From Methylococcaceae bacterium (GTDB lineage Bacteria > Pseudomonadota > Gammaproteobacteria > Methylococcales > UBA1147), in contig JAKEEL010000209.1 in the NCBI GenBank assembly GCA_022616595.1, forward strand, positions 1 to 10,581: 10,581 bases of DNA, written 5' to 3'. A program made the translations under genes and the position numbers. A model generated the notes under the pieces. It ran no database searches. It saw only the letters and a list, made by a program, of their open reading frames with translations, and had not been told where the DNA came from. Positions 1 through 6,146 of the stretch are shown here, one piece after another (position 1 is the first letter of the stretch; every line of letters starts with the position of its first letter).

Positions 1-146
1 CGGTTCAGTCCTTCAGCCTGGAACAGGCGCTGGAGTTCATCGATGACGATGAGTTGGTCGAGGTCACGCCGAAATCAATCCGGATCCGCAAGAAATTACT
101 GCTGGAACATGAACGGAAACGCGCAATGCGCTCGGCGACTGCTTGA
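1..146 (+). CDS. typA: Ribosome-associated GTPase TypA/BipA, 3' end only
   Basis: This is the last 47 codons of an open reading frame entering from the left edge; the frame starts at base 3 and ends at TGA 144-146. The visible peptide contains LEQALEFIDDDELVEVTPKS followed by IRIRKKLLLEHERKR, which is the characteristic C-terminus of TypA/BipA. That family comprises translation-factor GTPases that bind the 70S ribosome and support ribosome assembly and growth under stress, including cold. The GTPase, EF-G-like and most of the C-terminal domains lie outside the window, so intactness cannot be judged. The basic tail (RKKLLLEHERKRAMRSATA) fits the RNA-binding end of the protein. The gene points the same way as hisB, 136 bases downstream; I see no convincing terminator between them. 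Confidence 0.93.
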   Translation, partial: VQSFSLEQALEFIDDDELVEVTPKSIRIRKKLLLEHERKRAMRSATA

Positions 147-195
147 TGCGGAAATGCAAAGGTAGTACCCGTAGCTCGAAATTCGGTTCTTCAAA

Positions 196-221
196 TCTCC
201 TCCTCCTGCTTCTCCTTCTCC
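196..221 (+). repeat. Pyrimidine-rich tract in the typA-hisB gap
   Basis: A 26-base run is almost entirely C and T, with one G at 208, and contains CTCCTCCTCC. On the other strand it is a purine tract with GGAGGAGGAG. If transcribed from the plus strand, the CTCC units resemble the anti-Shine-Dalgarno sequence of 16S rRNA. I see no gene in 147-282. The tract lies upstream of the candidate hisB -10 box. Its role is unknown. Confidence 0.4.
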
Positions 222-268
222 GGGACTGTGAAGGAATCGATGGGCCGAATTTTACTGCGCGATGAGTA

Positions 269-274
269 TATAAT
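269..274 (+). promoter_or_regulatory. Candidate -10 box of hisB promoter
   Basis: TATAAT matches the sigma-70 -10 consensus exactly, inside the AT-rich stretch GAGTATATAATAA. No good -35 hexamer sits 16-18 bases upstream and there is no TGn extended -10, so the promoter would be weak or activator-dependent. Initiation 7-9 bases downstream would fall at 281-283, on the hisB ATG itself. No Shine-Dalgarno sequence precedes that ATG. The match could be chance in an AT-rich patch. Confidence 0.4.
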
Positions 275-282
275 AACCCCTC

Positions 283-876
283 ATGACCGATCGCAAAGTC
301 GAAGTAGAAAGGAACACGCTGGAAACGCAAATCAAGGTTCGCATCAACCTCGATGGATCCGGAAGTTCTTCGTTTGACACGGGACTTCCTTTTCTCGAGC
401 ATATGCTGGATCAGGTTGCGCGTCATGGAATGCTGGATATCGCAATCCGCGCCAAGGGTGACCTGCATATCGACGCTCACCACACGGTCGAGGATATCGG
501 CATCACGCTCGGGCAGGCGGTATCTCAAGCTTTGGGCGACAAGAAAGGCATTTTTCGCTACGGTCATGCCTATGTTCCGTTGGACGAGGCATTATCCCGC
601 GTAGTGATTGATTTTTCCGGACGCCCGGGGTTATCGTATGACGTGAAATTCCCGAGAGCGCGGATCGGCGATTTCGACGTCGATTTGTTGTTGGAGTTTT
701 TCAGGGGATTTGTAAACCATGCCAGGGTGACCCTGCATATTGACAACATGAAAGGCTCTAATGCACACCACGTCGCGGAGACTATTTTCAAGGCCTTCGG
801 CCGGGCCATTCGAATGGCCTGCAGTCCGGATCCGGCCATGCGGGAAATCATCCCCTCGACCAAAGGTAGTTTGTAA
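283..876 (+). CDS. hisB: Imidazoleglycerol-phosphate dehydratase HisB
   Basis: This 197-residue protein is the monofunctional dehydratase (IGPD) that converts imidazole-glycerol phosphate to imidazole-acetol phosphate in cytoplasmic histidine synthesis. The family's two metal-binding repeats are visible: HHTVED at residues 66-71 and HHVAE at 162-166, with further conserved His in LEHM (40) and ARHG (48). The N-terminus VERNTLETQIKVRINLDGSG and the C-terminal STKGSL tail are typical. The length matches stand-alone IGPDs, so it is not fused to the HisN-type phosphatase found in enteric bacteria. The ATG at 283 fits the family start, yet it has no Shine-Dalgarno sequence; a TATAAT box lies 8 bases upstream. 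It is the first gene of the histidine cluster, and hisH begins 136 bases after its stop. Confidence 0.97.
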   Translation: MTDRKVEVERNTLETQIKVRINLDGSGSSSFDTGLPFLEHMLDQVARHGMLDIAIRAKGDLHIDAHHTVEDIGITLGQAVSQALGDKKGIFRYGHAYVPLDEALSRVVIDFSGRPGLSYDVKFPRARIGDFDVDLLLEFFRGFVNHARVTLHIDNMKGSNAHHVAETIFKAFGRAIRMACSPDPAMREIIPSTKGSL

Positions 877-956
877 GACAGAACAAAGCGCTGCAGCCGA
901 GTGCCCGGTGCTCAAACCTGGAACCGAAGCAACCACAACTACTGAGTGATAACAGC

Positions 957-971
957 GCATCCGGCGGATGC
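957..971. repeat. Short perfect inverted repeat in hisB-hisH gap
   Basis: GCATCC (957-962), spacer GGC, GGATGC (966-971) form a perfect 6-base-pair stem. It lies in the 136-base gap between hisB and hisH, about 41 bases before the hisH start. No T-run follows, so it is not an intrinsic terminator. It could be a protein site, an mRNA processing or stability hairpin, or chance. Nothing else is recognisable in 877-1012. Confidence 0.3.
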
Positions 972-1012
972 ATCGATCGAAGCGGAATTTCCAAAAAGGC
1001 TTTCAGCTCTTT

Positions 1013-1654
1013 ATGTCTTCTGTTGCCGTTATTGACTACGGGATGGGCAACCTCCATTCGATCGCCAAGGCCCTCCAATTCGTCTCGCCCGAAAGCACCA
1101 TTCTGGTCAGCGCCGATCCGGACACGATCCGGCACGCGGACCGGGTGGTTTTTCCGGGAGTAGGCGCGATTCGGGATTGCATGGAGCATTTGAAGCATCT
1201 CAATCTGATCGAGGTGATTCAAAATGTCTCGAAAAAGAAACCCTTTCTCGGGATTTGTCTTGGCCTGCAAGCTCTCTTGGAATCGAGCCGGGAATCCGGC
1301 GAGGTCGAGTGCCTGGGCTTGTTCAGAGGCTCCGTGGTGCGCTTCGAGAATTCGCTCGGAGCCGATGGGAGCCCGCTCAAGATTCCCCATATGGGATGGA
1401 ATGCCGTACTGCAAACGCGTGCTCACCCGCTGTGGTCCGGAATTCCCCAGAACAGTCGATTTTACTTCGTGCACAGTTATCATGCCGAGACCACCGATCG
1501 TGCCTGTATCGCGGCGACCGCCGATTACCCAGGACCGTTCACCTGCGCGTTGGCGCGAGACAATCTTTTCGCGGTCCAGTTTCATCCCGAGAAAAGTCAG
1601 ACCATGGGTCTGAAGTTATTGCGGAACTTCAGTGTATGGGACGGTCGTTCCTGA
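1013..1654 (+). CDS. hisH: Imidazole glycerol phosphate synthase, glutaminase subunit HisH
   Basis: The protein is 213 residues from ATG 1013, which gives the family N-terminus MSSVAVIDYGMGNLHSI. An in-frame ATG at 968 would add 15 basic residues with no family match and was rejected. HisH is a class I glutamine amidotransferase that hydrolyses glutamine and passes ammonia to HisF. The nucleophile elbow FLGICLGLQ carries Cys82, and FHPEKSQ supplies His191 and Glu193, so the triad is complete. The PGVGAIRDCM segment (48-57) corresponds to the conserved oxyanion-strand loop (PGVG). An AAAAAGG purine stretch (993-999) lies 13 bases before the ATG, a long spacing for a ribosome site. hisA follows after 49 bases, and HisF is encoded just after it, as expected for a two-subunit enzyme. 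Confidence 0.97.
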   Translation: MSSVAVIDYGMGNLHSIAKALQFVSPESTILVSADPDTIRHADRVVFPGVGAIRDCMEHLKHLNLIEVIQNVSKKKPFLGICLGLQALLESSRESGEVECLGLFRGSVVRFENSLGADGSPLKIPHMGWNAVLQTRAHPLWSGIPQNSRFYFVHSYHAETTDRACIAATADYPGPFTCALARDNLFAVQFHPEKSQTMGLKLLRNFSVWDGRS

Positions 1655-1703
1655 ACTCGTTTGCGCCACAACGCCACAAAAGGAATAATCCGAGAGTAAA
1701 ACC

Positions 1704-2447
1704 ATGTTATTGATACCAGCGATCGATTTGAAGGAAGGTAAATGCGTACGATTGCGTCAAGGACGCATGGATGAAGACACGGTATTTTCGGAAGATCCTG
1801 TCGCGATGGCGGGCAGGTGGGTGAATGCCGGGGCCAAACGCCTCCATCTGGTGGATCTCGACGGGGCAATGGCTGGAAGACCCAGAAACGCCGAGATCAT
1901 TCATGCGATCACCGCAGCCCATCCGGAAATTCCGGTGCAGGTCGGAGGCGGAATCCGCGATGAGGACACGATTCAGGAGTATCTGAATGCCGGAGTCCGT
2001 TTCGTGATCATCGGCACCAAAGCGGTTTCAGAACCCCATTTCGTGAGCGATATCGGTGCCGAATTTCCGGGACATATCATTATCGGACTGGATGCCAGGG
2101 ACGGAAAAGTCGCAATCGACGGCTGGTCCAAATTGTCGCGGCATGATGTGGTCGATCTTGCGCAGAAATTCGAGGAAGACGGAGTCGAAGCGATCATCTA
2201 TACGGATATTTCGAGAGACGGTATGATGGCCGGGATCAACATCGAAGCGACCGCCAAGCTGGCCCGGGCGATCCACATACCGGTCATCGCTTCCGGAGGC
2301 ATCCGCAATCTCGACGATATCCGGGCCTTGGGACAGGTGGTTGAGGATGGTGTGATCGGGGCCATCACCGGTCGCGCGATTTACGAAGGGACTCTGGATT
2401 TTCCGGAAGCTCTGAAGCTCGCCGATTCGTTCAACGGCAGTGCTTGA
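1704..2447 (+). CDS. hisA: ProFAR isomerase HisA
   Basis: This 247-residue (beta/alpha)8-barrel protein is phosphoribosylformimino-5-aminoimidazole carboxamide ribotide isomerase. It catalyses an Amadori rearrangement of ProFAR to PRFAR, the substrate of HisF. The two catalytic aspartates are visible: Asp8 in MLLIPAIDLKEGKCVRL and Asp130 in IIGLDARDGKVAIDGW. Phosphate-binding loops are at VQVGGGIR (78-85) and IASGGIRN (about residue 195). The DGWSK motif separates it from HisF. Length matches the family. A weak GAGAG (1692-1696) lies 7 bases before the ATG. It lies between hisH and hisF, its metabolic neighbour, and shares the half-barrel repeat ancestry of HisF. Confidence 0.97.
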   Translation: MLLIPAIDLKEGKCVRLRQGRMDEDTVFSEDPVAMAGRWVNAGAKRLHLVDLDGAMAGRPRNAEIIHAITAAHPEIPVQVGGGIRDEDTIQEYLNAGVRFVIIGTKAVSEPHFVSDIGAEFPGHIIIGLDARDGKVAIDGWSKLSRHDVVDLAQKFEEDGVEAIIYTDISRDGMMAGINIEATAKLARAIHIPVIASGGIRNLDDIRALGQVVEDGVIGAITGRAIYEGTLDFPEALKLADSFNGSA

Positions 2448-2482
2448 TTTTTAAATTGAATATCGACCGGATCTGAAATCTC

Positions 2483-3259
2483 GTGAGCCTTGCCAAACGA
2501 ATCATACCTTGCCTGGACGTGGATCATGGGCGGGTCGTCAAGGGCGTGAAGTTTGTCGATATACGTGATGCCGGAAACCCGGTCGAGGTCGCGCGCCGTT
2601 ATGACCGGGAAGGTGCGGATGAGATCACCTTTCTCGATATCACGGCCAGCTCGGAAGACCGGCAGACCATGGTTTCTGTCGTGGAGCAAGTGGCCGGCCA
2701 AGTATTCATTCCCCTGACCGTGGGCGGGGGAATCCGGAATCTCGAAGATATTCGCAGGATGTTGAATGCCGGAGCCGATAAAGTCGGGATCAACACGGCC
2801 GCGGTATCCGATCCGGACTTTGTGCGCCGCGCCGCGGAGCGCTTCGGCTCGCAATGCATCGTGGTCGCGATCGACGCGAAACGGACCGGCAACGGCTCCG
2901 AAGCGTTGCATTGGGAGATCTTCACACACGGTGGACGCAGAGGTACCGGGCTCGACGCGCTCGAATGGGCAAAAAAAATGGTTGACTACGGCGCCGGCGA
3001 AATTCTCCTGACCAGCATGGATCGTGACGGTACCCGCGAAGGTTTCGATCTGGAATTGACCCGCGCGGTCAGCGAAGCGGTTTCGGTGCCGGTCATCGCA
3101 TCGGGCGGGGTCGGCAATCTGGATCATCTCGCGGACGGCATCATCCAAGGCAAGGCGGACGCGGTGCTGGCCGCGAGTATCTTTCACTTCGCCGAGTACA
3201 GCATCGAAGACGCCAAGCGCTGTCTGCTGAGCAAGGGAATCGAGGTGCGCCTCGCATGA
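2483..3259 (+). CDS. hisF: Imidazole glycerol phosphate synthase, cyclase subunit HisF
   Basis: The 258-residue protein starts at GTG 2483; SLAKRIIPCLDVDHGRVVKG matches the family N-terminus, so the GTG start is well supported although no strong Shine-Dalgarno sequence precedes it. HisF uses ammonia from HisH to convert PRFAR to imidazole-glycerol phosphate and AICAR. Catalytic Asp12 (PCLDV) and Asp131 (VVAIDAK) are present. Other landmarks are FLDITAS (50-56), LTVGGGIRN (78-86) and PVIASGGVGN near residue 205. The TGA stop overlaps the hisI ATG as ATGA (3256-3259), which implies translational coupling. The long reading frame on the opposite strand (2381-3373) is a shadow of this gene. Confidence 0.97.
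   Translation: MSLAKRIIPCLDVDHGRVVKGVKFVDIRDAGNPVEVARRYDREGADEITFLDITASSEDRQTMVSVVEQVAGQVFIPLTVGGGIRNLEDIRRMLNAGADKVGINTAAVSDPDFVRRAAERFGSQCIVVAIDAKRTGNGSEALHWEIFTHGGRRGTGLDALEWAKKMVDYGAGEILLTSMDRDGTREGFDLELTRAVSEAVSVPVIASGGVGNLDHLADGIIQGKADAVLAASIFHFAEYSIEDAKRCLLSKGIEVRLA
3242..3253 (+). promoter_or_regulatory. hisI ribosome-binding site inside a small hairpin
   Basis: GAGGTG (3242-3247) is a good Shine-Dalgarno sequence for the hisI ATG at 3256, at 8 bases spacing. It is also the 5' arm of GAGG-TGCG-CCTC, a 4-base-pair stem with a UGCG loop that fits the UNCG tetraloop pattern. The hairpin lies within the last codons of hisF. Ribosomes finishing hisF would melt it, so hisI translation may be coupled to hisF. 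The pairing is seen in the sequence; the regulatory role is inferred. Confidence 0.4.
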
Positions 3260-3651
3260 GCATGTCGTGGCTCGATGAAATCCGCTGGAACAGCGAAGGC
3301 TTGGTGCCGGTGATCGCGCAGGAATCCGGAAGCGGGCAGGTGTTGATGCTGGCCTGGATGAACCGGGAGTCATTGGAATTGACCGTTCGGGAAGGATTTG
3401 CAGTCTATTGGTCGCGTTCGAGAAAACGTTTCTGGCGCAAAGGCGAAGAGTCCGGGCATCGGCAAAAGGTCATGGAAATTCGCCTCGATTGTGATGAAGA
3501 TGTGCTTTTGATGCGCGTCGAACAAATCGGCGGGATCGCCTGCCATACCGGGCGCCATCACTGTTTTTTCCGGAAATTGACGGACGGCGGGTGGCAGGAA
3601 GTCGATCCGGTCATCAAAAGTCCCGATTTGATTTACCGGCGGCGTTCATGA
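3256..3651 (+). CDS. hisI: Phosphoribosyl-AMP cyclohydrolase HisI
   Basis: This 131-residue enzyme opens the purine ring of phosphoribosyl-AMP to give ProFAR, the third step of histidine synthesis. The metal site is complete: RLDCDED supplies Asp78, Asp80, Asp82 and Cys79, and ACHTGRHHC supplies Cys96 and Cys103. The segment SRSRKRFWRKGEESGHRQ (53-70) is diagnostic. Here the cyclohydrolase is a separate protein from HisE, unlike the enteric HisIE fusion. ATG 3256 overlaps the hisF stop. A second ATG at 3262 gives MSWLDEIRW, which matches many family members equally well, so the exact start is uncertain by two codons. The stop overlaps the hisE start by four bases. Confidence 0.96.
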   Translation: MSMSWLDEIRWNSEGLVPVIAQESGSGQVLMLAWMNRESLELTVREGFAVYWSRSRKRFWRKGEESGHRQKVMEIRLDCDEDVLLMRVEQIGGIACHTGRHHCFFRKLTDGGWQEVDPVIKSPDLIYRRRS

Positions 3652-3965
3652 GCCGGATACTGGACGAGCTTGCAGGGATACTGGAACAACGGAAACAAGC
3701 CGATCCGGACAGTTCCTATGTCGCGGGTTTGTATGCCGCGGGTTTGGATGGCATACTCAAAAAAATCGGCGAGGAAGCGACCGAAACCGTAATTGCGGGC
3801 AAGCAGGGGGACCGAGCTCAGATCGTGCATGAGACCGCCGATCTGTGGTTCCATACGATGGTGTTGCTGGCTTATGTGGATCTTGGACCGAACGATGTTC
3901 TGGAAGAGCTTGGCCGGCGCTTCGGTGTATCCGGTCTGGAAGAAAAAGCTTTGAGAAACAAATAA
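3648..3965 (+). CDS. hisE: Phosphoribosyl-ATP pyrophosphatase HisE
   Basis: The protein is 105 residues from ATG 3648, which overlaps the hisI TGA as ATGA. A longer in-frame reading from 3591 would lie inside hisI and was rejected. HisE removes pyrophosphate from phosphoribosyl-ATP to give phosphoribosyl-AMP, the substrate of HisI. It is an all-alpha MazG-like enzyme. The metal-binding acidic motifs are visible: GEEATETVIAGK (41-52) with Glu42, Glu43 and Glu46, and HETADLWFH (61-69) with Glu62 and Asp65. The start MSRILDELAGILEQRK and the length fit the family. It is the last histidine gene; tatA begins 99 bases later. Confidence 0.96.
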   Translation: MSRILDELAGILEQRKQADPDSSYVAGLYAAGLDGILKKIGEEATETVIAGKQGDRAQIVHETADLWFHTMVLLAYVDLGPNDVLEELGRRFGVSGLEEKALRNK

Positions 3966-4012
3966 AAATCCTTTTCACCCGGAGCGCAAAACTTGTGCCC
4001 GGAATCGATTGT

Positions 4013-4039
4013 CTGACAAAGATAGCGATCCGTTTTAAT
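4013..4039 (+). promoter_or_regulatory. Candidate weak promoter before tatA
   Basis: CTGACA (4013-4018, five of six matches to TTGACA) and TTTAAT (4034-4039, five of six to TATAAT) are separated by 15 bases, which is shorter than the usual 17. They lie in the 99-base hisE-tatA gap and would give a leader of about 20 bases carrying the tatA ribosome site. The -35 element overlaps a small palindrome, TTGTC-T-GACAA (4009-4019). A separate tat promoter is plausible but unproven. Confidence 0.25.
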
Positions 4040-4064
4040 TTTGTCATCAGCGAGGAGAAAAATC

Positions 4065-4295
4065 ATGGGGCCAAGCATCTGGAAGTTGCTCGTCGTGCTG
4101 GTCATCGTTCTGTTATTGTTCGGAACGAAACGAATGCGGAATCTCGGATCCGACCTCGGGGCCGCGATCAAAGGCTTTCGCAATGCGATCAGCGACGGTG
4201 AAAAAGAACCCCCCGATTCCGCCGGAAAAATCGAAAAGGAAAGCGGTCGCATCATTGACGTCGAAAGCACGTCCGATGATCGGGACAAGGTTTAG
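4065..4295 (+). CDS. tatA: Sec-independent protein translocase component TatA
   Basis: This 76-residue membrane protein oligomerises to form the passage step of the twin-arginine export system, which moves folded proteins across the inner membrane. It has a short N-terminal membrane helix (about residues 5-19), the FG hinge (19-20), then an amphipathic helix with LGSDLGAAIKGFRNA (27-41) and a charged, low-complexity tail. The start at ATG 4065 is fixed by GAGGAG (4052-4057) 7 bases upstream; an upstream in-frame TTG at 4041 was rejected. At the membrane-helix position where E. coli TatA has Gln8, this protein has Lys7 (IWKLL). TatA rather than TatE is supported by its place directly before tatB and tatC. 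Confidence 0.95.
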   Translation: MGPSIWKLLVVLVIVLLLFGTKRMRNLGSDLGAAIKGFRNAISDGEKEPPDSAGKIEKESGRIIDVESTSDDRDKV

Positions 4296-4299
4296 CGAG

Positions 4300-4355
4300 A
4301 GGAGGTGCTCTAACGCACTATGATCCTGAAAGATTGCGGGAAAACAGATGTTTGA
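4300..4355 (+). promoter_or_regulatory. Strong ribosome site and 11-codon mini-ORF before tatB
   Basis: AGGAGGTG (4300-4307) is a full match to the 16S anti-Shine-Dalgarno complement, but it lies about 40 bases before the tatB ATG. The nearest ATG (4320) is 12 bases away and opens a frame encoding MILKDCGKTDV that stops at TGA 4353-4355, overlapping the tatB start (4348) by eight bases. GGTGC (4304-4308) can also pair with GCACT (4315-4319), including one G-U pair, and partly hide the site. It may be a coupling or ribosome-loading element, or a relic. No peptide function is claimed. Confidence 0.35.
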
Positions 4356-4683
4356 GGTCGGGTTTTGGGAATTGGTCCTGATCGGCGTCGTCGGACTGAT
4401 CGTGATCGGCCCGGAGCGCCTCCCGGGATTCGTTCGGGTCGCCGGCTTCTGGCTCGGAAAAGCGCGCAGGACCATCGCATCGGTCAAAGAGGAATTCAAG
4501 GAAGAACTGTACGCGGAGGATCTGCGCCGTAGCCTGAGCAAGAATTCACCGGTTGCCGAAATCCAGAAGCTGCTCGACGATTCATCGAAAGTGCTCGAAG
4601 AGCCGCTCCGGGTCGATCAATCGCGACGCCGGACATCGCAGGCCGGTATGGATTCCGGCAACAAGCCTGTGGACGCGGACTGA
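4348..4683 (+). CDS. tatB: Twin-arginine translocase component TatB
   Basis: This 111-residue protein forms, with TatC, the receptor for twin-arginine signal peptides at the inner membrane. The N-terminus MFEVGFWELVLIGVVGLIVIGPERLP is diagnostic: a membrane helix (about 6-20) with the TatB-specific Glu8 and the GPERLP hinge (21-26). An amphipathic helix (about 28-60) and a polar, charged C-terminal tail follow. It is shorter than E. coli TatB (171 residues) because of the variable tail, which is normal. GGGAAA (4338-4343) precedes the ATG as a weak ribosome site; a much stronger one lies further upstream. tatC begins 7 bases after its stop. Confidence 0.95.
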   Translation: MFEVGFWELVLIGVVGLIVIGPERLPGFVRVAGFWLGKARRTIASVKEEFKEELYAEDLRRSLSKNSPVAEIQKLLDDSSKVLEEPLRVDQSRRRTSQAGMDSGNKPVDAD

Positions 4684-4690
4684 TCGGTCG

Positions 4691-5485
4691 ATGGGAAAAT
4701 CCAAGGGTCCTTCCGATGCCGGCGTCGAACAACCGCTGATCTCCCATCTGGTTGAACTCCGTTCGCGAATATTAAAGATTATCGTCGGAGTTCTGCTGGT
4801 GTTTATGGGATTGGCCCCGTTTGCCAACCAGATCTATGCATACCTGGCCGGGCCGTTGACCGCACACCTGCCCCCCAGCGCGTCGATGATCGCAATCGAC
4901 GTCGCTTCGCCGTTTTTTACACCCTTCAAACTCGCGCTGTTCGTCGCGATTTTCATATCGGTCCCGTTGATCCTGTACCAGGTCTGGGCCTTCGTGGCGC
5001 CGGGATTGTACCGCCACGAGAAAAAGTTCATTCTGCCCTTATTGCTGGCCAGCACCCTGTTATTTTATCTTGGAATCGCCTTCGCCTATTTTGTCCTGTT
5101 TCCGCTGGTTTTCGGCTTTCTAACCGCGGCGGCACCGGAAGGCGTGGAAGTCATGACCGACATTACCAGTTATCTGGATTTCGTGCTGGCGCTGTTTTTC
5201 GCCTTCGGGGTTTCGTTTCAAGTGCCGATCGCGACCATCCTGCTGGTCTGGGTCGGACTCGTGACCCCCCGGGGGCTCGCGGAAAAAAGGCCCTATGTCA
5301 TCGTCGCCGCATTCGTGATCGGGGCATTTTTGACGCCGCCCGACGTGATCTCACAGACCTTGCTTGCGGTGCCGATGTGGATGTTGTTCGAATTGGGGCT
5401 TTTGTTTTCGCGGTTGTTTGTCCCGCGAGCCGCTCCAAAAGACGATGCGCTTCCCGAAGGAATCAAACAAGGCGATCAGGAATGA
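4691..5485 (+). CDS. tatC: Twin-arginine translocase core subunit TatC
   Basis: This 264-residue, six-helix inner-membrane protein is the core of the Tat signal-peptide receptor. The cytoplasmic N-terminal motif HLVELRSR (19-26) matches the family HLxELRxR. The first cytoplasmic loop has FVAPGLYRHEKK (101-112) with the conserved Glu110 that contacts the twin-arginine motif, and GAFLTPPDVISQ (211-222) carries the conserved Asp218. Six hydrophobic segments are seen at about 28-48, 80-101, 113-140, 162-190, 201-217 and 220-243. ATG 4691 was chosen because the frame upstream lies inside tatB and has no family similarity. The ribosome site is weak and spacing to tatB is 7 bases, which suggests coupling. 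A soluble acidic tail ends the protein. Confidence 0.97.
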   Translation: MGKSKGPSDAGVEQPLISHLVELRSRILKIIVGVLLVFMGLAPFANQIYAYLAGPLTAHLPPSASMIAIDVASPFFTPFKLALFVAIFISVPLILYQVWAFVAPGLYRHEKKFILPLLLASTLLFYLGIAFAYFVLFPLVFGFLTAAAPEGVEVMTDITSYLDFVLALFFAFGVSFQVPIATILLVWVGLVTPRGLAEKRPYVIVAAFVIGAFLTPPDVISQTLLAVPMWMLFELGLLFSRLFVPRAAPKDDALPEGIKQGDQE

Positions 5486-5527
5486 CCCTGTGCATCGAAA
5501 CCGGGCGGGTTCCAAGTGTCACCGTAT

Positions 5528-5827
5528 TTAGAGGTCGCATGCCCGGATGAGAATGGAACCATCCGCTTCATAGCGCTCGTTCTCAATGAGGGTTCTCGCC
5601 GCTTCCTGGATCGCTGTTCGATGCTCGGCCACCGAGCGCATGGGATCTTGTTCCGAGGCACCGAATTTATCTCTCAAGATCCCCAAGGATATCCGGCAAA
5701 GTATGCGTCTTTTACCGACGTTCGCCGCAACGGTCGCTACTTTGGTCATGGCATTCCAGCACTCAAGCTTTGGGAATGTAAGCCCCGTACCGCCTGAAGC
5801 CTGTGTTCGATGGTGGGTCAATTGCAT
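5528..5827 (-). CDS. DUF1488-family protein (probable)
   Basis: This is a minus-strand frame of up to 99 residues. The C-terminal two thirds reads GKRRILCRISLGILRDKFGA, then EHRTAIQEAARTLIENERYE and ADGSILIRACDL. That pattern (RRxxCRIS, LxxxFGA, HRxxIxxAARxLI, E/A-DGSxLIRxxDL) is what I know from DUF1488, a family of small proteins of unknown function. The upstream LTFPKLECWN also fits the usual family start, which makes the first 16 residues from ATG 5827 doubtful. TTG 5821 or ATG 5749 are other starts, and an in-frame TAG lies further upstream. No good ribosome site is visible. The segment VATVAANV looks atypical, so slight decay is possible. It is convergent with tatC and 42 bases from it. 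Overlapping plus-strand frames have no family match. Confidence 0.6.
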   Translation of the reverse strand: MQLTHHRTQASGGTGLTFPKLECWNAMTKVATVAANVGKRRILCRISLGILRDKFGASEQDPMRSVAEHRTAIQEAARTLIENERYEADGSILIRACDL

Positions 5828-6146
5828 ACCGAGTCCAGCTCGTTCGTGAATAGCAACTCGATTGTGGGTCGGGCAACCATGCTAAATTCTCTTAATTGTC
5901 GTGCGAAAAAAATCCGAAGCCCGTCGGTCTGGCCTAAGGTCGAACACGGTTCGGGTCAGTCCCCGATGACGACCTGGATTCCGGGAAGGAGGTCGGCTTA
6001 CGATCATTCGGCCGCCCGGGACGGTCACGTCGGGTTGGGCTTGAAATCAGCAGTTTCTGCGCAGGCCGCCGGCATTCACTACTTAAAAAAATACGAAACG
6101 CGCGAGCCTTATGCGATCAGGCGATAAAATGCCAATTCAGTATACG

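Noticed and set aside
968..1012. Upstream ATG start for hisH
   Set aside because: It adds 15 residues without family similarity; ATG 1013 gives the conserved N-terminus.
848..1585. 245-codon minus-strand reading frame opposite hisH
   Set aside because: It covers hisH antisense, has no family match and no ribosome site, and hisH is unmistakable.
2381..3373. 330-codon minus-strand reading frame opposite hisF
   Set aside because: It is antisense to hisF, a gene with full family motifs, and its translation is low-complexity Arg/Pro/Asp-rich sequence with no recognisable family. It is a shadow frame.
5516..5849. Plus-strand frames opposite the DUF1488-like gene
   Set aside because: No family resemblance, and the minus strand carries the recognisable protein pattern.
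5930..5966. tRNA-like fragment (GGTTCGGGTC resembles a T-arm)
   Set aside because: No matching T-stem, acceptor stem or anticodon arm can be folded around it.
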